DNA from: Halobacillus litoralis
GTDB lineage: Bacteria; Bacillota; Bacilli; Bacillales; Halobacillaceae
Direction of reading: 5' to 3'
DNA: 64,000 bases
NCBI RefSeq assembly: GCF_004101865.1
Contig: NZ_CP026118.1
Location: 3,241,001 to 3,305,000, forward strand
How positions within the stretch are numbered: position 1 is the stretch's first letter; each line of letters begins with the position of its first letter. The notes beneath the pieces are model-generated. The model ran no database searches. It had not been told where the DNA came from and was given only the letters and a program-made list of their open reading frames with translations. A program made the translations under genes and the position numbers. Below, in pieces: positions 25,175-34,054 of this stretch.

Positions 25175-25711
25175 ATGGGCAGGAATTCAAGAAAAATGGA
25201 GATTCTTACGGCTGCATCTAAAATAGTCAGTGACCGTGGTATATTCAATTTGACGTTAGAAGCAGTGGCTGAAGAAGCTGGTATCAGCAAAGGTGGCCTA
25301 CTTTATCACTATCCGTCCAAAGAAGCTTTAGTACAAGGAATGGTCGAGCACCTGGCGAAGAACTATCGGGAGAAAATCGAGAATAATGTGGAAGAGGACG
25401 CTGGTGAGAATGGAAAATGGACGAGATCCTTTTTAGAAGTGACATTCAACCAGAGTTATGAAAATAAAGATATGAATGCCGGTTTGCTCGCTGCGAAAGC
25501 TGTTAATTCAGATTTGCTTGAACCGATCAGGGATGCCTATAAGTATTGGCAGACGAATATCGAAAACGATGGTCTGGATCCAGTGAAGGCGACCATCATT
25601 CGCCTGGCGATTGATGGTGTCTGGCTGTCGGAGTTGTTTGATATCTACCAAATCGAAGATGAAAAGAAAGCAGAAGTATACCGCCGCTTAAAAGCATGGG
25701 CAGAAGAATAA
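25175..25711 (+). CDS. TetR family transcriptional regulator
   Basis: 178 residues from ATG 25175, preceded by GAGGAG; the frame is open 16 codons further up without a ribosome site. N-terminal helix-turn-helix: ILTAASKIVSDRGIFNLTLE, then EAGISKGGLLYHYPSKEALV, a textbook TetR pattern. The C-terminal ligand domain resembles regulators with a TetR_C_33-like domain. It lies upstream of the carnitine catabolic and uptake genes, whose promoter carries two copies of an ACCGTCT motif, so it probably represses them and is released by carnitine or a derivative. Confidence 0.87.
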   Translation: MGRNSRKMEILTAASKIVSDRGIFNLTLEAVAEEAGISKGGLLYHYPSKEALVQGMVEHLAKNYREKIENNVEEDAGENGKWTRSFLEVTFNQSYENKDMNAGLLAAKAVNSDLLEPIRDAYKYWQTNIENDGLDPVKATIIRLAIDGVWLSELFDIYQIEDEKKAEVYRRLKAWAEE

Positions 25712-25729
25712 AGATGTTTATAATGAGTG

Positions 25730-25763
25730 CGCTCACCCTAATACTAGGGATGAGCGTTTTTTT
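25730..25763 (+). terminator. Terminator of the TetR gene
   Basis: CGCTCA-CCCTA and TAGGG-TGAGCG arms with one mismatch, followed by seven T. Confidence 0.85.
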
Positions 25764-25792
25764 AATGCTAATCCTGTTGTCGCCTATATTTT

Positions 25793-25833
25793 CCCACCTC
25801 AGGTAATCCGATATTTACCACCTCAAGTCAACC
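25793..25833. repeat. Two degenerate half copies of the CCTCAAG repeat
   Basis: CCCACCTCAGGTAATCC at 25793-25809 and CCACCTCAAGTCAACC at 25818-25833 match the left arm of the palindrome family, in tandem and without right arms. The remaining sequence from 25834 to 25978 holds nothing I recognise. Confidence 0.65.
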
Positions 25834-25979
25834 AGTTTATTCCAAGTCACTCTATCAAATAAAAAATCCAATTTGTTTAGTTTTTTCTGTACAGCCTGTA
25901 AGTGTTGGTCTTATAGGGTTAACTAGGAAATGATGCATTGACCCGACGTGTTTCTCATAGAAAACCCCCTTTACCCCTC

Positions 25980-26044
25980 TTGAAACATAACCGTCTGGAT
26001 GGTACAGTTTTAAACGTACTAAAAACCGTCTGGATGGTATAGTT
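25980..26044 (+). promoter_or_regulatory. Carnitine operon promoter with duplicated operator
   Basis: TTGAAA (25980-25985), 17 bases, TACAGT (26003-26008) form a promoter. AACCGTCTGGATGGTA-AGTT occurs twice, at 25989-26009 and 26024-26044, 35 bases apart. Each holds the near palindrome ACCGTCTGGATGGT. The first copy fills the -35/-10 spacer and covers the -10, so binding would block transcription. Confidence 0.65.
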
Positions 26045-26142
26045 ACTAAGCCGACTCAGCAGACGTATAGTTCGATATCGGAAAGTGAATAGTAAAATAC
26101 GGCATTTATAAATAGAAGAAATCAACTAAGGAGGAAAAAACT

Positions 26143-27036
26143 ATGAATCAAAAAGTTTTATTAACAGCAGCCGTTACAGGTGCTGGAGATACTGTGAAGA
26201 AGAATGAACATGTACCGGTGACACCAAAGGAAATCGCCGACGCGGCAATTGAATCAGCTAAAGCAGGAGCGACCGTGGCCCACGTCCATGCCCGTGACCC
26301 TAAGACAGGCGGCATCAGCCATAACGTCGACCATTATCGTGAAATCGTCGATCGTATCCGTGAGTCTGAAACAGATGTAATCATTAATATCACATCAGGT
26401 GGCGGCGGTGACTTTATTCCAAGCCTGGCCACACCAGCTGCTGGTGGAGATGGAACGGATATGCAGACACCTGCAGAGCGTCATCAGCCTGTCGGGGAAT
26501 TGCTTCCTGAAATGTGCACCCTCGATTGTGGAAGCACGAACTTTGGCAACATGATTTACATGAGCCCGACCGATTGGCTTCGTGACCAAGCGAAAATGGT
26601 CCAGGAAAGTGGCGTCAAACCGGAACTTGAGTGTTTTGATACCGGCCACATCCGCTTTGCCAATCAATTGATTAAAGAAGGATTGATCGATGGAGATCCG
26701 ATGTTCCAATTTTGCCTTGGTATCCCTTGGGGAGCAGAAGCAGATGCGGAAACGATTCTTTATATGAAAAACCGTCTGCCAGAGAACGCGCATTGGTCAG
26801 CTTTTGGAATCGGACGTATGCAAATGCCGATCGCTACACAGTCTGCCATGCTTGGTGGAAATGTCCGCGTAGGGTTGGAAGACAATATTTATTTGAAAAA
26901 AGGTGTAATGGCAAGAAACGATCAGTTAGTGGATAAGGCAGTGAACATGCTGCACGGAAATGGCATGGAAGCTATGACTCCGCAAGAAGCACGAGAGAAA
27001 TTCCAACTGAGAAACCCGCACCAAGGAGGTAAGTGA
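26143..27036 (+). CDS. BKACE-family 3-dehydrocarnitine cleavage enzyme (CdhC-like)
   Basis: 297 residues, a beta-keto acid cleavage enzyme (DUF849). Zinc-site motif HVHARDP near 46-52, strand INITSGGGGDF, CTLDCGSTNFG, and C-terminal NVRVGLEDNIYLKKG. In carnitine degradation this enzyme reacts 3-dehydrocarnitine with acetyl-CoA to give betainyl-CoA and acetoacetate. That substrate is inferred from the carnitine dehydrogenase-like gene 3 bases downstream and the thioesterase after it. Strong ribosome site (AAGGAGG). Confidence 0.87.
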   Translation: MNQKVLLTAAVTGAGDTVKKNEHVPVTPKEIADAAIESAKAGATVAHVHARDPKTGGISHNVDHYREIVDRIRESETDVIINITSGGGGDFIPSLATPAAGGDGTDMQTPAERHQPVGELLPEMCTLDCGSTNFGNMIYMSPTDWLRDQAKMVQESGVKPELECFDTGHIRFANQLIKEGLIDGDPMFQFCLGIPWGAEADAETILYMKNRLPENAHWSAFGIGRMQMPIATQSAMLGGNVRVGLEDNIYLKKGVMARNDQLVDKAVNMLHGNGMEAMTPQEAREKFQLRNPHQGGK

Positions 27037-27039
27037 TCG

Positions 27040-27987
27040 ATGAAAAAAGTCACTGTTGTAGGCACAGGAGTCATCGGAAATGGATGGATCGCCCGCTTTT
27101 TAGCACAAGGATTGGATGTCATAGCTTTTGATCCAGCAGAAGGGGCAGAAAAAAGAACACGACAAGCAATTGACCACGCCTGGTCTTCTTTGGAAGAACG
27201 AGGACTGGCAGAGGGAGTTTCCAAAGATCGTTTGACATTCATGGATACTATCGAGGGTGCTGTACGTGAGGCAGACTATATTCAGGAAAACGTTCCGGAG
27301 CGTGAAGAGCTGAAGAAGAGTGTCCTGCAGTCGATCGATGAGCATGCGAAGCCTGAGGCGATCATCGGTTCAAGTACCTCCGGGATTAAACCGACCATCT
27401 TGCAGGAAGGCATGGCCCACCCTGAGCGCTTTTTCGTAGCTCACCCTTTTAACCCGGTATACCTTTTGCCATTAGTAGAAATCGTAGGAGGACAAGACAC
27501 GGATGCTGCTGTGATTGAAAAAGGTCATCAATTCTTTGAATCCATTGAAATGAAACCATTGATCATCCAGAAGGAAGTCGATGGCCATGTAGCTGACCGT
27601 TTAATGGAAGCTTTGTGGCGCGAAGCCCTTCATCTTGTCAATGATGGAGTTGCGACAACCGAAGAAGTAGACGCAGCTATCGTTTATGGTGCTGGTTTAC
27701 GTTGGGCTCAAATGGGACCATTCCTTACTTTCCATTTAGCAGGTGGAGAACAAGGAATGCGTCATATGCTGGAACAATTCGGACCTGCTTTGAAATTACC
27801 TTGGACAAAGCTTGAAGCACCTGAATTGACAGATGAACTGAAAGAACGTGTCATTTCTGGCTGTGAAAATCATGCTGGAGATCAAACCGTTGCCGATCTG
27901 GAACAAAAGCGTAATGAATTTCTCGTTAAATTGCTCGATCTAGTTGAGGAATACTGGCCGGAAACGAACACTTCCGCTGCCAAATAA
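27040..27987 (+). CDS. L-carnitine dehydrogenase-like (3-hydroxyacyl-CoA dehydrogenase fold)
   Basis: 315 residues, the length of stand-alone L-carnitine dehydrogenases. N-terminal NAD fold GTGVIGNGWIARFL (8-21) with Asp at FDPAEG choosing NAD over NADP. Family marks are IGSSTSGIKPT, HPFNPVYLLPLVEIVGG (catalytic His) and the C-terminal domain with WAQMGPFLTFHLAGG. It oxidises carnitine to 3-dehydrocarnitine. Gene context (BKACE, thioesterase, betaine-type importer) supports this over a fatty-acid role. Confidence 0.88.
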   Translation: MKKVTVVGTGVIGNGWIARFLAQGLDVIAFDPAEGAEKRTRQAIDHAWSSLEERGLAEGVSKDRLTFMDTIEGAVREADYIQENVPEREELKKSVLQSIDEHAKPEAIIGSSTSGIKPTILQEGMAHPERFFVAHPFNPVYLLPLVEIVGGQDTDAAVIEKGHQFFESIEMKPLIIQKEVDGHVADRLMEALWREALHLVNDGVATTEEVDAAIVYGAGLRWAQMGPFLTFHLAGGEQGMRHMLEQFGPALKLPWTKLEAPELTDELKERVISGCENHAGDQTVADLEQKRNEFLVKLLDLVEEYWPETNTSAAK

Positions 27988-28000
27988 AGGAGAGATGATG

Positions 28001-28471
28001 ATGACTAATCAAAGCTTTGAATATAACGACCAAGTCAGAAGTGAATGGGTGGATTATAACGGTCATATGAATGATGCCGCCTACGCTGCTGTTTTCAGTC
28101 ATGCAGTGGATGAATTTATGAATCATATCGGTTTGGATGCATCGGCTCGTGAGTCTTTTGCTTATACGATTTTTACATTGGAGACTCATCTTTGTTACTT
28201 GAAGGAAGCTCATGAACACGAAGGTCTCCAAGTATCTGTTCAACTTCTCGATGCAGATAAAAAGCGTATGCATGTCTTTTTTGTGATGAAAAATGACAAG
28301 GACGAAGCATTAGCTACGAGTGAACAAATGTTGATGGGGATGAGTACCGAAGAAGGCCGCCCGGCTCCATTTCCTGAAGCAGTTGCTGACTTTATTGAAA
28401 AACTACGACAAGCGCATGAACATTTAGAAACACCGAAGCAAGCGGGACGTCAAATCGGCATCAGACGCTAA
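28001..28471 (+). CDS. Betainyl-CoA thioesterase-like hotdog-fold protein
   Basis: 156 residues from ATG 28001, the third of three consecutive ATG codons and the best spaced from AAAGGAG. The family motif is WVDYNGHMNDAAYAAVFSHA, typical of 4-hydroxybenzoyl-CoA-type thioesterases. In the carnitine route this enzyme releases glycine betaine from betainyl-CoA. In a halophile the betaine may be kept as osmolyte. Some relatives are fused to the dehydrogenase; here they are separate and adjacent. Confidence 0.85.
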   Translation: MTNQSFEYNDQVRSEWVDYNGHMNDAAYAAVFSHAVDEFMNHIGLDASARESFAYTIFTLETHLCYLKEAHEHEGLQVSVQLLDADKKRMHVFFVMKNDKDEALATSEQMLMGMSTEEGRPAPFPEAVADFIEKLRQAHEHLETPKQAGRQIGIRR

Positions 28472-28506
28472 GTTCACTTGTTACGGAAAAGAAAGGGAGA
28501 ATGTTT

Positions 28507-29703
28507 ATGAATAAGATCGAAGTGAACCAAATGACTAAAATCTTCGGCTCTCATCCTAAACAGGGTGTCAAAATGCTGGAAGATGGAAAATCGAAGGATC
28601 AAATATTAGAAGAGGCTGGTTTGACAGTAGGTGTCAATCAGGCCTCCTTCGCGGTAGAACCTGGTGAATTTTTTGTCATCATGGGGTTGTCGGGAAGCGG
28701 GAAGTCGACATTGATCCGTCTCGTCAATCGATTGATCGAACCGACCTCTGGGGAAGTTTATATCGACGGGGAAGACATTACGAAAATGAGCCAGGGGACT
28801 CTTATAGAGACTAGAAGAAAAAAACTTGGCATGGTCTTCCAAAAATTCGGTTTATTTCCCCATAGGACGGTTTTAGCCAATGTCGGTTACGGCCTGGAGA
28901 TACAAGGCATCAACAAACAGGAACGTGAGGAAAAAGCTCGCAAATCGATTGAAGATGTCGGGTTGAAAGGCTATGAAGCTAGTTATCCCGATCAATTGAG
29001 TGGAGGAATGCAGCAGCGTGTCGGCTTAGCACGTGCGCTTGCCAATGACACGGATATTTTATTGATGGACGAAGCCTTCAGTGCCTTGGATCCGTTGATT
29101 CGAAAAGAGATGCAAGACGAACTCCTTCATTTACAGAAAAAGTTAGGAAAAACGATATTGTTCATCACCCATGATTTGGATGAAGCTTTGAAGCTCGGTG
29201 ACCGCATTGCCATCATGAAAGACGGAAGAATCGTCCAGGTAGGCACTTCTGAAGAAATTTTAGAAAAACCGGCCGACGATTATGTTTCAAGTTTTGTGAA
29301 AGATGTGGACCGATCGAAAGTATTAGAAGCCCATCATGTCATGAAAAAACCTGAAGTTTTGACCACTTATAAAGATGGTCCGCATGTGGCTGTACGCAAG
29401 ATGGAAGAAGCGGGTGTCTCCAGTATCTTTGTTGTTGATAAGGAAGACAACTACAAAGGTGTGTTGACCATTGACGACGCAATAGATGCTTATAATAAAA
29501 AGATTGCATTGGAAGAAGTGGTGCGGGAAGGTGCTCACATTACTGGAAAAGATACGCCGTTGAAAGATTTGCTGGGGATAGCTGCTGATACGAAATATCC
29601 GATTGTCGTGGCAGAAGATGGGAAGCTCGTCGGCATCATTTCCCGTGTTTCCATTCTTTCTGGCCTCGTACTCGGTAAAGAGAAAGAGGAGGTGACAACA
29701 TGA
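28507..29703 (+). CDS. Glycine betaine/carnitine ABC transporter ATP-binding protein (ProV/OpuA-like)
   Basis: 398 residues from ATG 28507, seven bases after GGGAG (ATG 28501 is too close). It has the family-specific N-terminus (KIFGSHPKQGVKML), Walker A GLSGSGKST, signature LSGGMQQR, Walker B ILLMDEAFSALDPL and two CBS domains from about residue 285 on (VAVRKMEEAGVSSIFVVD; KYPIVVAEDGKLVGII). In OpuA-type transporters the CBS pair senses ionic strength. It overlaps the permease gene by 4 bases. Confidence 0.93.
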   Translation: MNKIEVNQMTKIFGSHPKQGVKMLEDGKSKDQILEEAGLTVGVNQASFAVEPGEFFVIMGLSGSGKSTLIRLVNRLIEPTSGEVYIDGEDITKMSQGTLIETRRKKLGMVFQKFGLFPHRTVLANVGYGLEIQGINKQEREEKARKSIEDVGLKGYEASYPDQLSGGMQQRVGLARALANDTDILLMDEAFSALDPLIRKEMQDELLHLQKKLGKTILFITHDLDEALKLGDRIAIMKDGRIVQVGTSEEILEKPADDYVSSFVKDVDRSKVLEAHHVMKKPEVLTTYKDGPHVAVRKMEEAGVSSIFVVDKEDNYKGVLTIDDAIDAYNKKIALEEVVREGAHITGKDTPLKDLLGIAADTKYPIVVAEDGKLVGIISRVSILSGLVLGKEKEEVTT

Positions 29704-30530
29704 ATTACTTCTATTTTCCATTAGAAGAATGGACCAATACTTTTGTTAATAATTGGCTCCTTCCTGTGCTTGGTGGTTTCTTCAATCAAATCAGTGTCGT
29801 CCTCGATACCTTTATTACGGCAGTAACAGACCTGCTGATCGCCATTCCTCCTGAAATCATTGCTCTCTTTCTTATCTTGTTATCCTGGAGAGTTGCAGGC
29901 AAAGGCATTGCCCTGTTTACATTGATTGGCTGTCTTTATCTAGGATCGGTCAACCTTTGGGATGGAGCGATGCAGACAGTGGCTGTCGTCATTGTTTCTA
30001 CATTATTATCCATCATAGTCGGGATACCGATGGGGATTTTGAGTGCAACCAATAAAATGGTTGATAGAATCGTCCGTCCCATTCTGGATTTCATGCAGAC
30101 ACTACCAAGCTTCGTCTACTTGATTCCAGCGATTTTACTTTTCGGACTGGGAGGCGTGCCGGCTGTAATTTCTACATTCGTATTTGCCACCCCGCCGGCT
30201 GTAAGGATGACAAGTTTAGGAATCAAACAGGTACCAGCAGATGTCGTGGAAGCATCCCGCGCATTCGGGTCTACGAAGAAGCAGCTTTTGTTCAAGGTGC
30301 AACTGCCAATGGCTGTGCCAACGATTATGGCAGGTGTCAACCAAACGATCATGCTGGCTCTGTCGATGGCCGTCATTGCGTCAATGATCGGGGCTCCGGG
30401 ACTTGGATCCACCGTGCTTTCAGGCATCTCGACAGTCAATGTCGGACTTGGTCTGACAGGTGGACTTGGAATAGTCGTATTAGCAATTGTGCTTGACCGT
30501 ATTACGCAAGGGTTTGGACAAAAAGTATAA
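29700..30530 (+). CDS. Glycine betaine/carnitine ABC transporter permease (ProW-like)
   Basis: 276 residues, six or seven membrane helices. Family marks: GIPMGILSATNK, PILDFMQTLPSFVYLIPAI and the EAA-type loop DVVEASRAFGSTKKQLLFKV, then GAPGLGSTVLSGI. Start overlaps the ATPase stop (ATGA). It forms the membrane channel for quaternary amine uptake with the genes on both sides. Confidence 0.94.
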   Translation: MNYFYFPLEEWTNTFVNNWLLPVLGGFFNQISVVLDTFITAVTDLLIAIPPEIIALFLILLSWRVAGKGIALFTLIGCLYLGSVNLWDGAMQTVAVVIVSTLLSIIVGIPMGILSATNKMVDRIVRPILDFMQTLPSFVYLIPAILLFGLGGVPAVISTFVFATPPAVRMTSLGIKQVPADVVEASRAFGSTKKQLLFKVQLPMAVPTIMAGVNQTIMLALSMAVIASMIGAPGLGSTVLSGISTVNVGLGLTGGLGIVVLAIVLDRITQGFGQKV

Positions 30531-30548
30531 ATTAAGGAGAGGTTTAGT

Positions 30549-31445
30549 ATGAAAAAAGTATTATTCGGCTTAATGACTGCTTTATTTTTAGTATTAGTGA
30601 TCGGTTGCTCTGCAGAGGGAGAAGAAAGCAGTGGGGAATCGAACTCAGAAGGGGAACAAGCTTCTGAAAGTAAGGATGAGACGATCAAGTTTGGTGTTAC
30701 GCCTTGGACGAGTACAGTCCCACCTACAAAAATCGCTAGTCTGATTTTACAGGATATGGGCTACAAAGTAGAAGAAACAGAGACGAACGTCGGCGGTGTC
30801 TTCATGGGATTATCCCGTGGTGACCTGGATGTCTTCATGGATGCCTGGTTCCCGATGCACGAAGTCCACATGGAAAAATTCGGTGACAAGTTAGAACGTA
30901 CGGCTGTAAGCTACCCGAAAGCAGAGACAGGCTGGGTCGTTCCTGCTTACATGGAAGACGTAAATTCCATTTCTGATTTGAAAGGCATGGAAGACGAGTT
31001 CGGTAATGAAATGTTCGGCATTGAAGAAGGAGCAAGCGCTACAAAAGAATCCAATGAGCTAATTAAGGCTTATGATTTGGACATGAAGCAAGTGAATTCT
31101 TCTGAAGGTGGTATGATGGCTCAAGCCATTCGTTTGATGGAACAGGAGAAGCCGGTTGTGTTCTTCGGCTGGCGTCCACACACGATGTTCAATAAACATG
31201 ATTTGAAGATCCTTTCCAATGATCAAGGTTTCTTTGAATCTTCTTCTGTTGAAGTTGTAACAAACAGTAACTTGAGTGAAAGAGCTCCAGAAGCTTACGA
31301 ATTCTTGAGTAATTGGAACATCTCGATCGACGAGGTAGAGAAAATGATCGTTGAAATCGAGGAAAACGGCAAGGACCCGGAAAAAGTGGCGCGTGAATGG
31401 ATTGAGAACAACCAGGATAAAGTCGCTGAAATGAAGGGCGAATAA
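30549..31445 (+). CDS. Quaternary amine-binding lipoprotein (OpuAC/ProX-like)
   Basis: 298 residues. Signal with lipobox VIGCS, an acidic Ser/Glu linker, then an OpuAC-type domain beginning IKFGVTPWTSTVPPTKIAS. Trp residues in TPW, DAWFPMH and FGWRPHTMF are placed as in the aromatic cage that holds trimethylammonium groups. Together with the carnitine genes upstream this is probably a carnitine importer. Known relatives also bind betaine or choline. Confidence 0.92.
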   Translation: MKKVLFGLMTALFLVLVIGCSAEGEESSGESNSEGEQASESKDETIKFGVTPWTSTVPPTKIASLILQDMGYKVEETETNVGGVFMGLSRGDLDVFMDAWFPMHEVHMEKFGDKLERTAVSYPKAETGWVVPAYMEDVNSISDLKGMEDEFGNEMFGIEEGASATKESNELIKAYDLDMKQVNSSEGGMMAQAIRLMEQEKPVVFFGWRPHTMFNKHDLKILSNDQGFFESSSVEVVTNSNLSERAPEAYEFLSNWNISIDEVEKMIVEIEENGKDPEKVAREWIENNQDKVAEMKGE

Positions 31446-31456
31446 CTAGGAGAGAA

Positions 31457-31488
31457 GGGATCTGTACATAGCTGCAGGTCTCTTTTTT
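31457..31488 (+). terminator. Terminator of the carnitine/ABC operon
   Basis: GGGATCTG pairs with CAGGTCTC (two wobbles), then TTTTTT. Confidence 0.75.
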
Positions 31489-31506
31489 CTACAGGAGGAA
31501 TGTTGT

Positions 31507-33186
31507 TTGAAAGCGATTATCGTAGAAAAAGATGTAGCATGTGAAGTATCTGATGGAACCACCTTATTTGCGAATGTTTATCGCCCTTCTGAAGAAGGCA
31601 CCTTTCCTGTCTTACTTACAAGACTACCATATGACAAAAATTTGCCGGAGTTTTCCCACCGGTTTATCGATCCTATCCGTATTGCTCGTGAAGGTTACAT
31701 TGTCATCATTCAAGATGTAAGGGGGAGGTTTACTTCAGAGGGGAACTTCCGCCCTTTTTTACAAGAAAAACAAGATGGGTATGATACCGTCGAGTGGGCA
31801 GCTCGCCTACCTTACAGCAATGGAAAAATAGGGATGTTCGGACTCTCTTATTATGGCTTCACTCAACTTTATGCGGCTGTAGAGAAACCGCCGTCCTTGA
31901 AGGCTCTTTTCCCGGTAATGACCGGAAGTGAACTTGATGAGGGGCTCATTTACAGAGGAGGAGCTTTGGAACTTGGGTTGTTCGCGACCTGGTTGTTAGA
32001 GTCGATTGCACCTGACTACTTGAGCAAAGCAGGCAGGACTCCAGAAGAAGTTCGATTGTTGGAAAATGCGCTTGAAGTGGTGTTAGAGTCGTTTGAACAC
32101 AGCGCTTTGAAAGAATGGTCTTCCCTATTTCAATGTGAGCCTGCTTTAGAAGAGTTGTTTAATGAATATAGAAAAGAAGAAACGTTAATAGAGGCATCGA
32201 TATCTTCACAGTTGGAAGAGATCGATTTACCTGCTTACCATATGGCAGGCTGGTATGATTGTTTCCTTGGTCCGACACTCAAAAATTATCAGCTTATGAA
32301 ACAAGTGAATCCGAATCAACGATTGATCATCGGTCCGTGGGCACATGGTGACTTTTCTTCAGTGATCGGCGAGCGATCATTTGGACGTCATAGTGCAGGG
32401 TCTTCCATTGAAGGACGAGATGATCTTACATCACTGCATACCTCCTGGTTCGACTTTTGGCTGAAGGGAAGGAATCATCCCTTATTCGATGAGAAGCCGG
32501 TGAAAATATTTGTGATGGGGATGAATGAATGGCGTGGAGAAGAGGAGTGGCCTTTGAAGCGGGCGAGGTATACCCCCTTTTATTTAAGTGGGAATGGTAA
32601 CTCCAATTTACAAGAAGGGCGATTGTATGATGATATTTCGCTTGTAGATGCCTGTGACCGGTTTGTCTATGACCCAGAAAATCCTGTGCCGACGCACGGT
32701 GGTGGGACATTGTTTTACCAGGGAAGGAATGTCGGACCGAGAATCCACCAGCCTTCGCAGACAAGGGAAGATGTGCTTGTCTATGCTACAGACCCTCTTA
32801 GGGAAAAAGTGGAGGTGACCGGAGAAATAAAGGTCTGCTTATGGGTATCCTCTGAAGCTGTTTCTACGGACTTTACAGCGAAGCTTTTGGATGTCGCTCC
32901 TGATGGGACGGCAGTTAACTTGACAGATGGAGTGTTTAGAATCCCTCATAGTGAGAATAAGCCGATGCGGATTGAGATTGATTTATGGGCCACGAGCAAC
33001 GTCTTCCTCACCGGTCATTCGATTCAAATAGAAGTGTCGTCGAGTAACTTCCCTCGCTATGATGTCAACCCTAATACAGAAGGGACATTATCGGAGACTA
33101 CTCAAACGAAGAAGGTCATTCAAGCGATTCACCAAGGAAAAGACTACCCATCCCACATCTTGTTGCCGATAATCCCAGATAACTGA
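31507..33186 (+). CDS. CocE/NonD family serine hydrolase
   Basis: 559 residues from TTG 31507, eight bases after AGGAGG. N-terminal alpha/beta-hydrolase domain of the X-Pro dipeptidyl-peptidase (S15) type: oxyanion Tyr region RLPYDKN, IIQDVRGRFTSEG, and nucleophile Ser in GMFGLSYYGF. Catalytic His lies in GPWAHGDF; the Asp near GWYDCFLGPT. A C-terminal jelly-roll domain carries VSTDFTAKLLDVAPDG. The family acts on esters or amides such as cocaine or beta-lactam esters and on peptides. It lies just after the carnitine operon, so an acyl-carnitine-like ester is possible but not shown. Confidence 0.87.
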   Translation: MKAIIVEKDVACEVSDGTTLFANVYRPSEEGTFPVLLTRLPYDKNLPEFSHRFIDPIRIAREGYIVIIQDVRGRFTSEGNFRPFLQEKQDGYDTVEWAARLPYSNGKIGMFGLSYYGFTQLYAAVEKPPSLKALFPVMTGSELDEGLIYRGGALELGLFATWLLESIAPDYLSKAGRTPEEVRLLENALEVVLESFEHSALKEWSSLFQCEPALEELFNEYRKEETLIEASISSQLEEIDLPAYHMAGWYDCFLGPTLKNYQLMKQVNPNQRLIIGPWAHGDFSSVIGERSFGRHSAGSSIEGRDDLTSLHTSWFDFWLKGRNHPLFDEKPVKIFVMGMNEWRGEEEWPLKRARYTPFYLSGNGNSNLQEGRLYDDISLVDACDRFVYDPENPVPTHGGGTLFYQGRNVGPRIHQPSQTREDVLVYATDPLREKVEVTGEIKVCLWVSSEAVSTDFTAKLLDVAPDGTAVNLTDGVFRIPHSENKPMRIEIDLWATSNVFLTGHSIQIEVSSSNFPRYDVNPNTEGTLSETTQTKKVIQAIHQGKDYPSHILLPIIPDN

Positions 33187-33208
33187 CTCAATAAATCAAC
33201 CATTTTTT

Positions 33209-33255
33209 ACCACCTCAAGTCATCCAGATTCTGGATGACTTGAGGTGGTTTTTTA
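33209..33255. repeat. CCTCAAG palindromic repeat, copy 3 (also terminator)
   Basis: Perfect 19-base arms (33209-33227, 33231-33249; core CCACCTCAAGTCATCCAG) around ATT, then a T run. It ends the CocE-type gene's transcript. Confidence 0.92.
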
Positions 33256-33355
33256 TTCCATCTACCTATCTTCCACTCCTTTTCCAAAAAAAGATGAAAT
33301 GATTTGCTATTTTGCTTCGTCATATATGGTGAGAGACCAATAAGGAGGAACAAAC

Positions 33356-34054
33356 GTGATCAAAGTAGACGAGTTATCTCACTCTTTTTATGTAGGAAAG
33401 AAAAATAAACGCCAGGAAGTCCCTGTTTTAAAAAGTATCAACCTGGAAATCCATGAAGGTGAAGTGGTATCCATTGTCGGGCGCAGTGGATCAGGAAAAT
33501 CGACCTTGCTTAATCTGATGAGTGGATATATCAAACCGACAAGTGGTGATTTGCACATCAAAGAAACACGGGTGACAGATTTTACTGAAGCTAAGTGGGC
33601 CAGTTTTCGCTCAGATCATTTAGGGTTCATTTTTCAAAGCTTTCAATTGATTCCAAGTATGACAGCCTATCAAAATATCGAACTTCCATTAGTCATGAAA
33701 GGGATCGCTGAAAAAGAGCGGACTGTCCTTGTTGAACAGATGTTAGAGAAAGTGGGTTTAGCAGATTATAGCGATCACTATCCATCAGAGCTGTCAGGAG
33801 GTCAGCAGCAGCGTGTTTCAGTCGCAAGAGCATTAATCGTGAACCCGCCGATCATACTGGCTGATGAACCGACAGGAAGTCTTGATCAGGAAACAGAAGA
33901 AGAATTGCTTTCCTTCATAAAGCAGTTGAATAAAGAAGAAAACATCACATTTGTCATTATCACCCACGATGACGAAGTGGCTGATATTGCAGATCGGACA
34001 ATTCGCTTGGAAGATGGATTCCTAGTGCCGAATGAAGAGGAGGCAGGACGATGA
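33356..34054 (+). CDS. ABC transporter ATP-binding protein (MacB/LolD type)
   Basis: 232 residues from GTG 33356 (AAGGAGG upstream). Walker A GRSGSGKST, signature LSGGQQQR, Walker B IILADEPTGSLD, and H-loop IITHDDEVAD. FIFQSFQLIPSMTAYQNIELPL is typical of MacB/FtsE-like ATPases that work mechanically with an FtsX-type permease. The permease gene overlaps by 4 bases. Confidence 0.93.
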   Translation: MIKVDELSHSFYVGKKNKRQEVPVLKSINLEIHEGEVVSIVGRSGSGKSTLLNLMSGYIKPTSGDLHIKETRVTDFTEAKWASFRSDHLGFIFQSFQLIPSMTAYQNIELPLVMKGIAEKERTVLVEQMLEKVGLADYSDHYPSELSGGQQQRVSVARALIVNPPIILADEPTGSLDQETEEELLSFIKQLNKEENITFVIITHDDEVADIADRTIRLEDGFLVPNEEEAGR

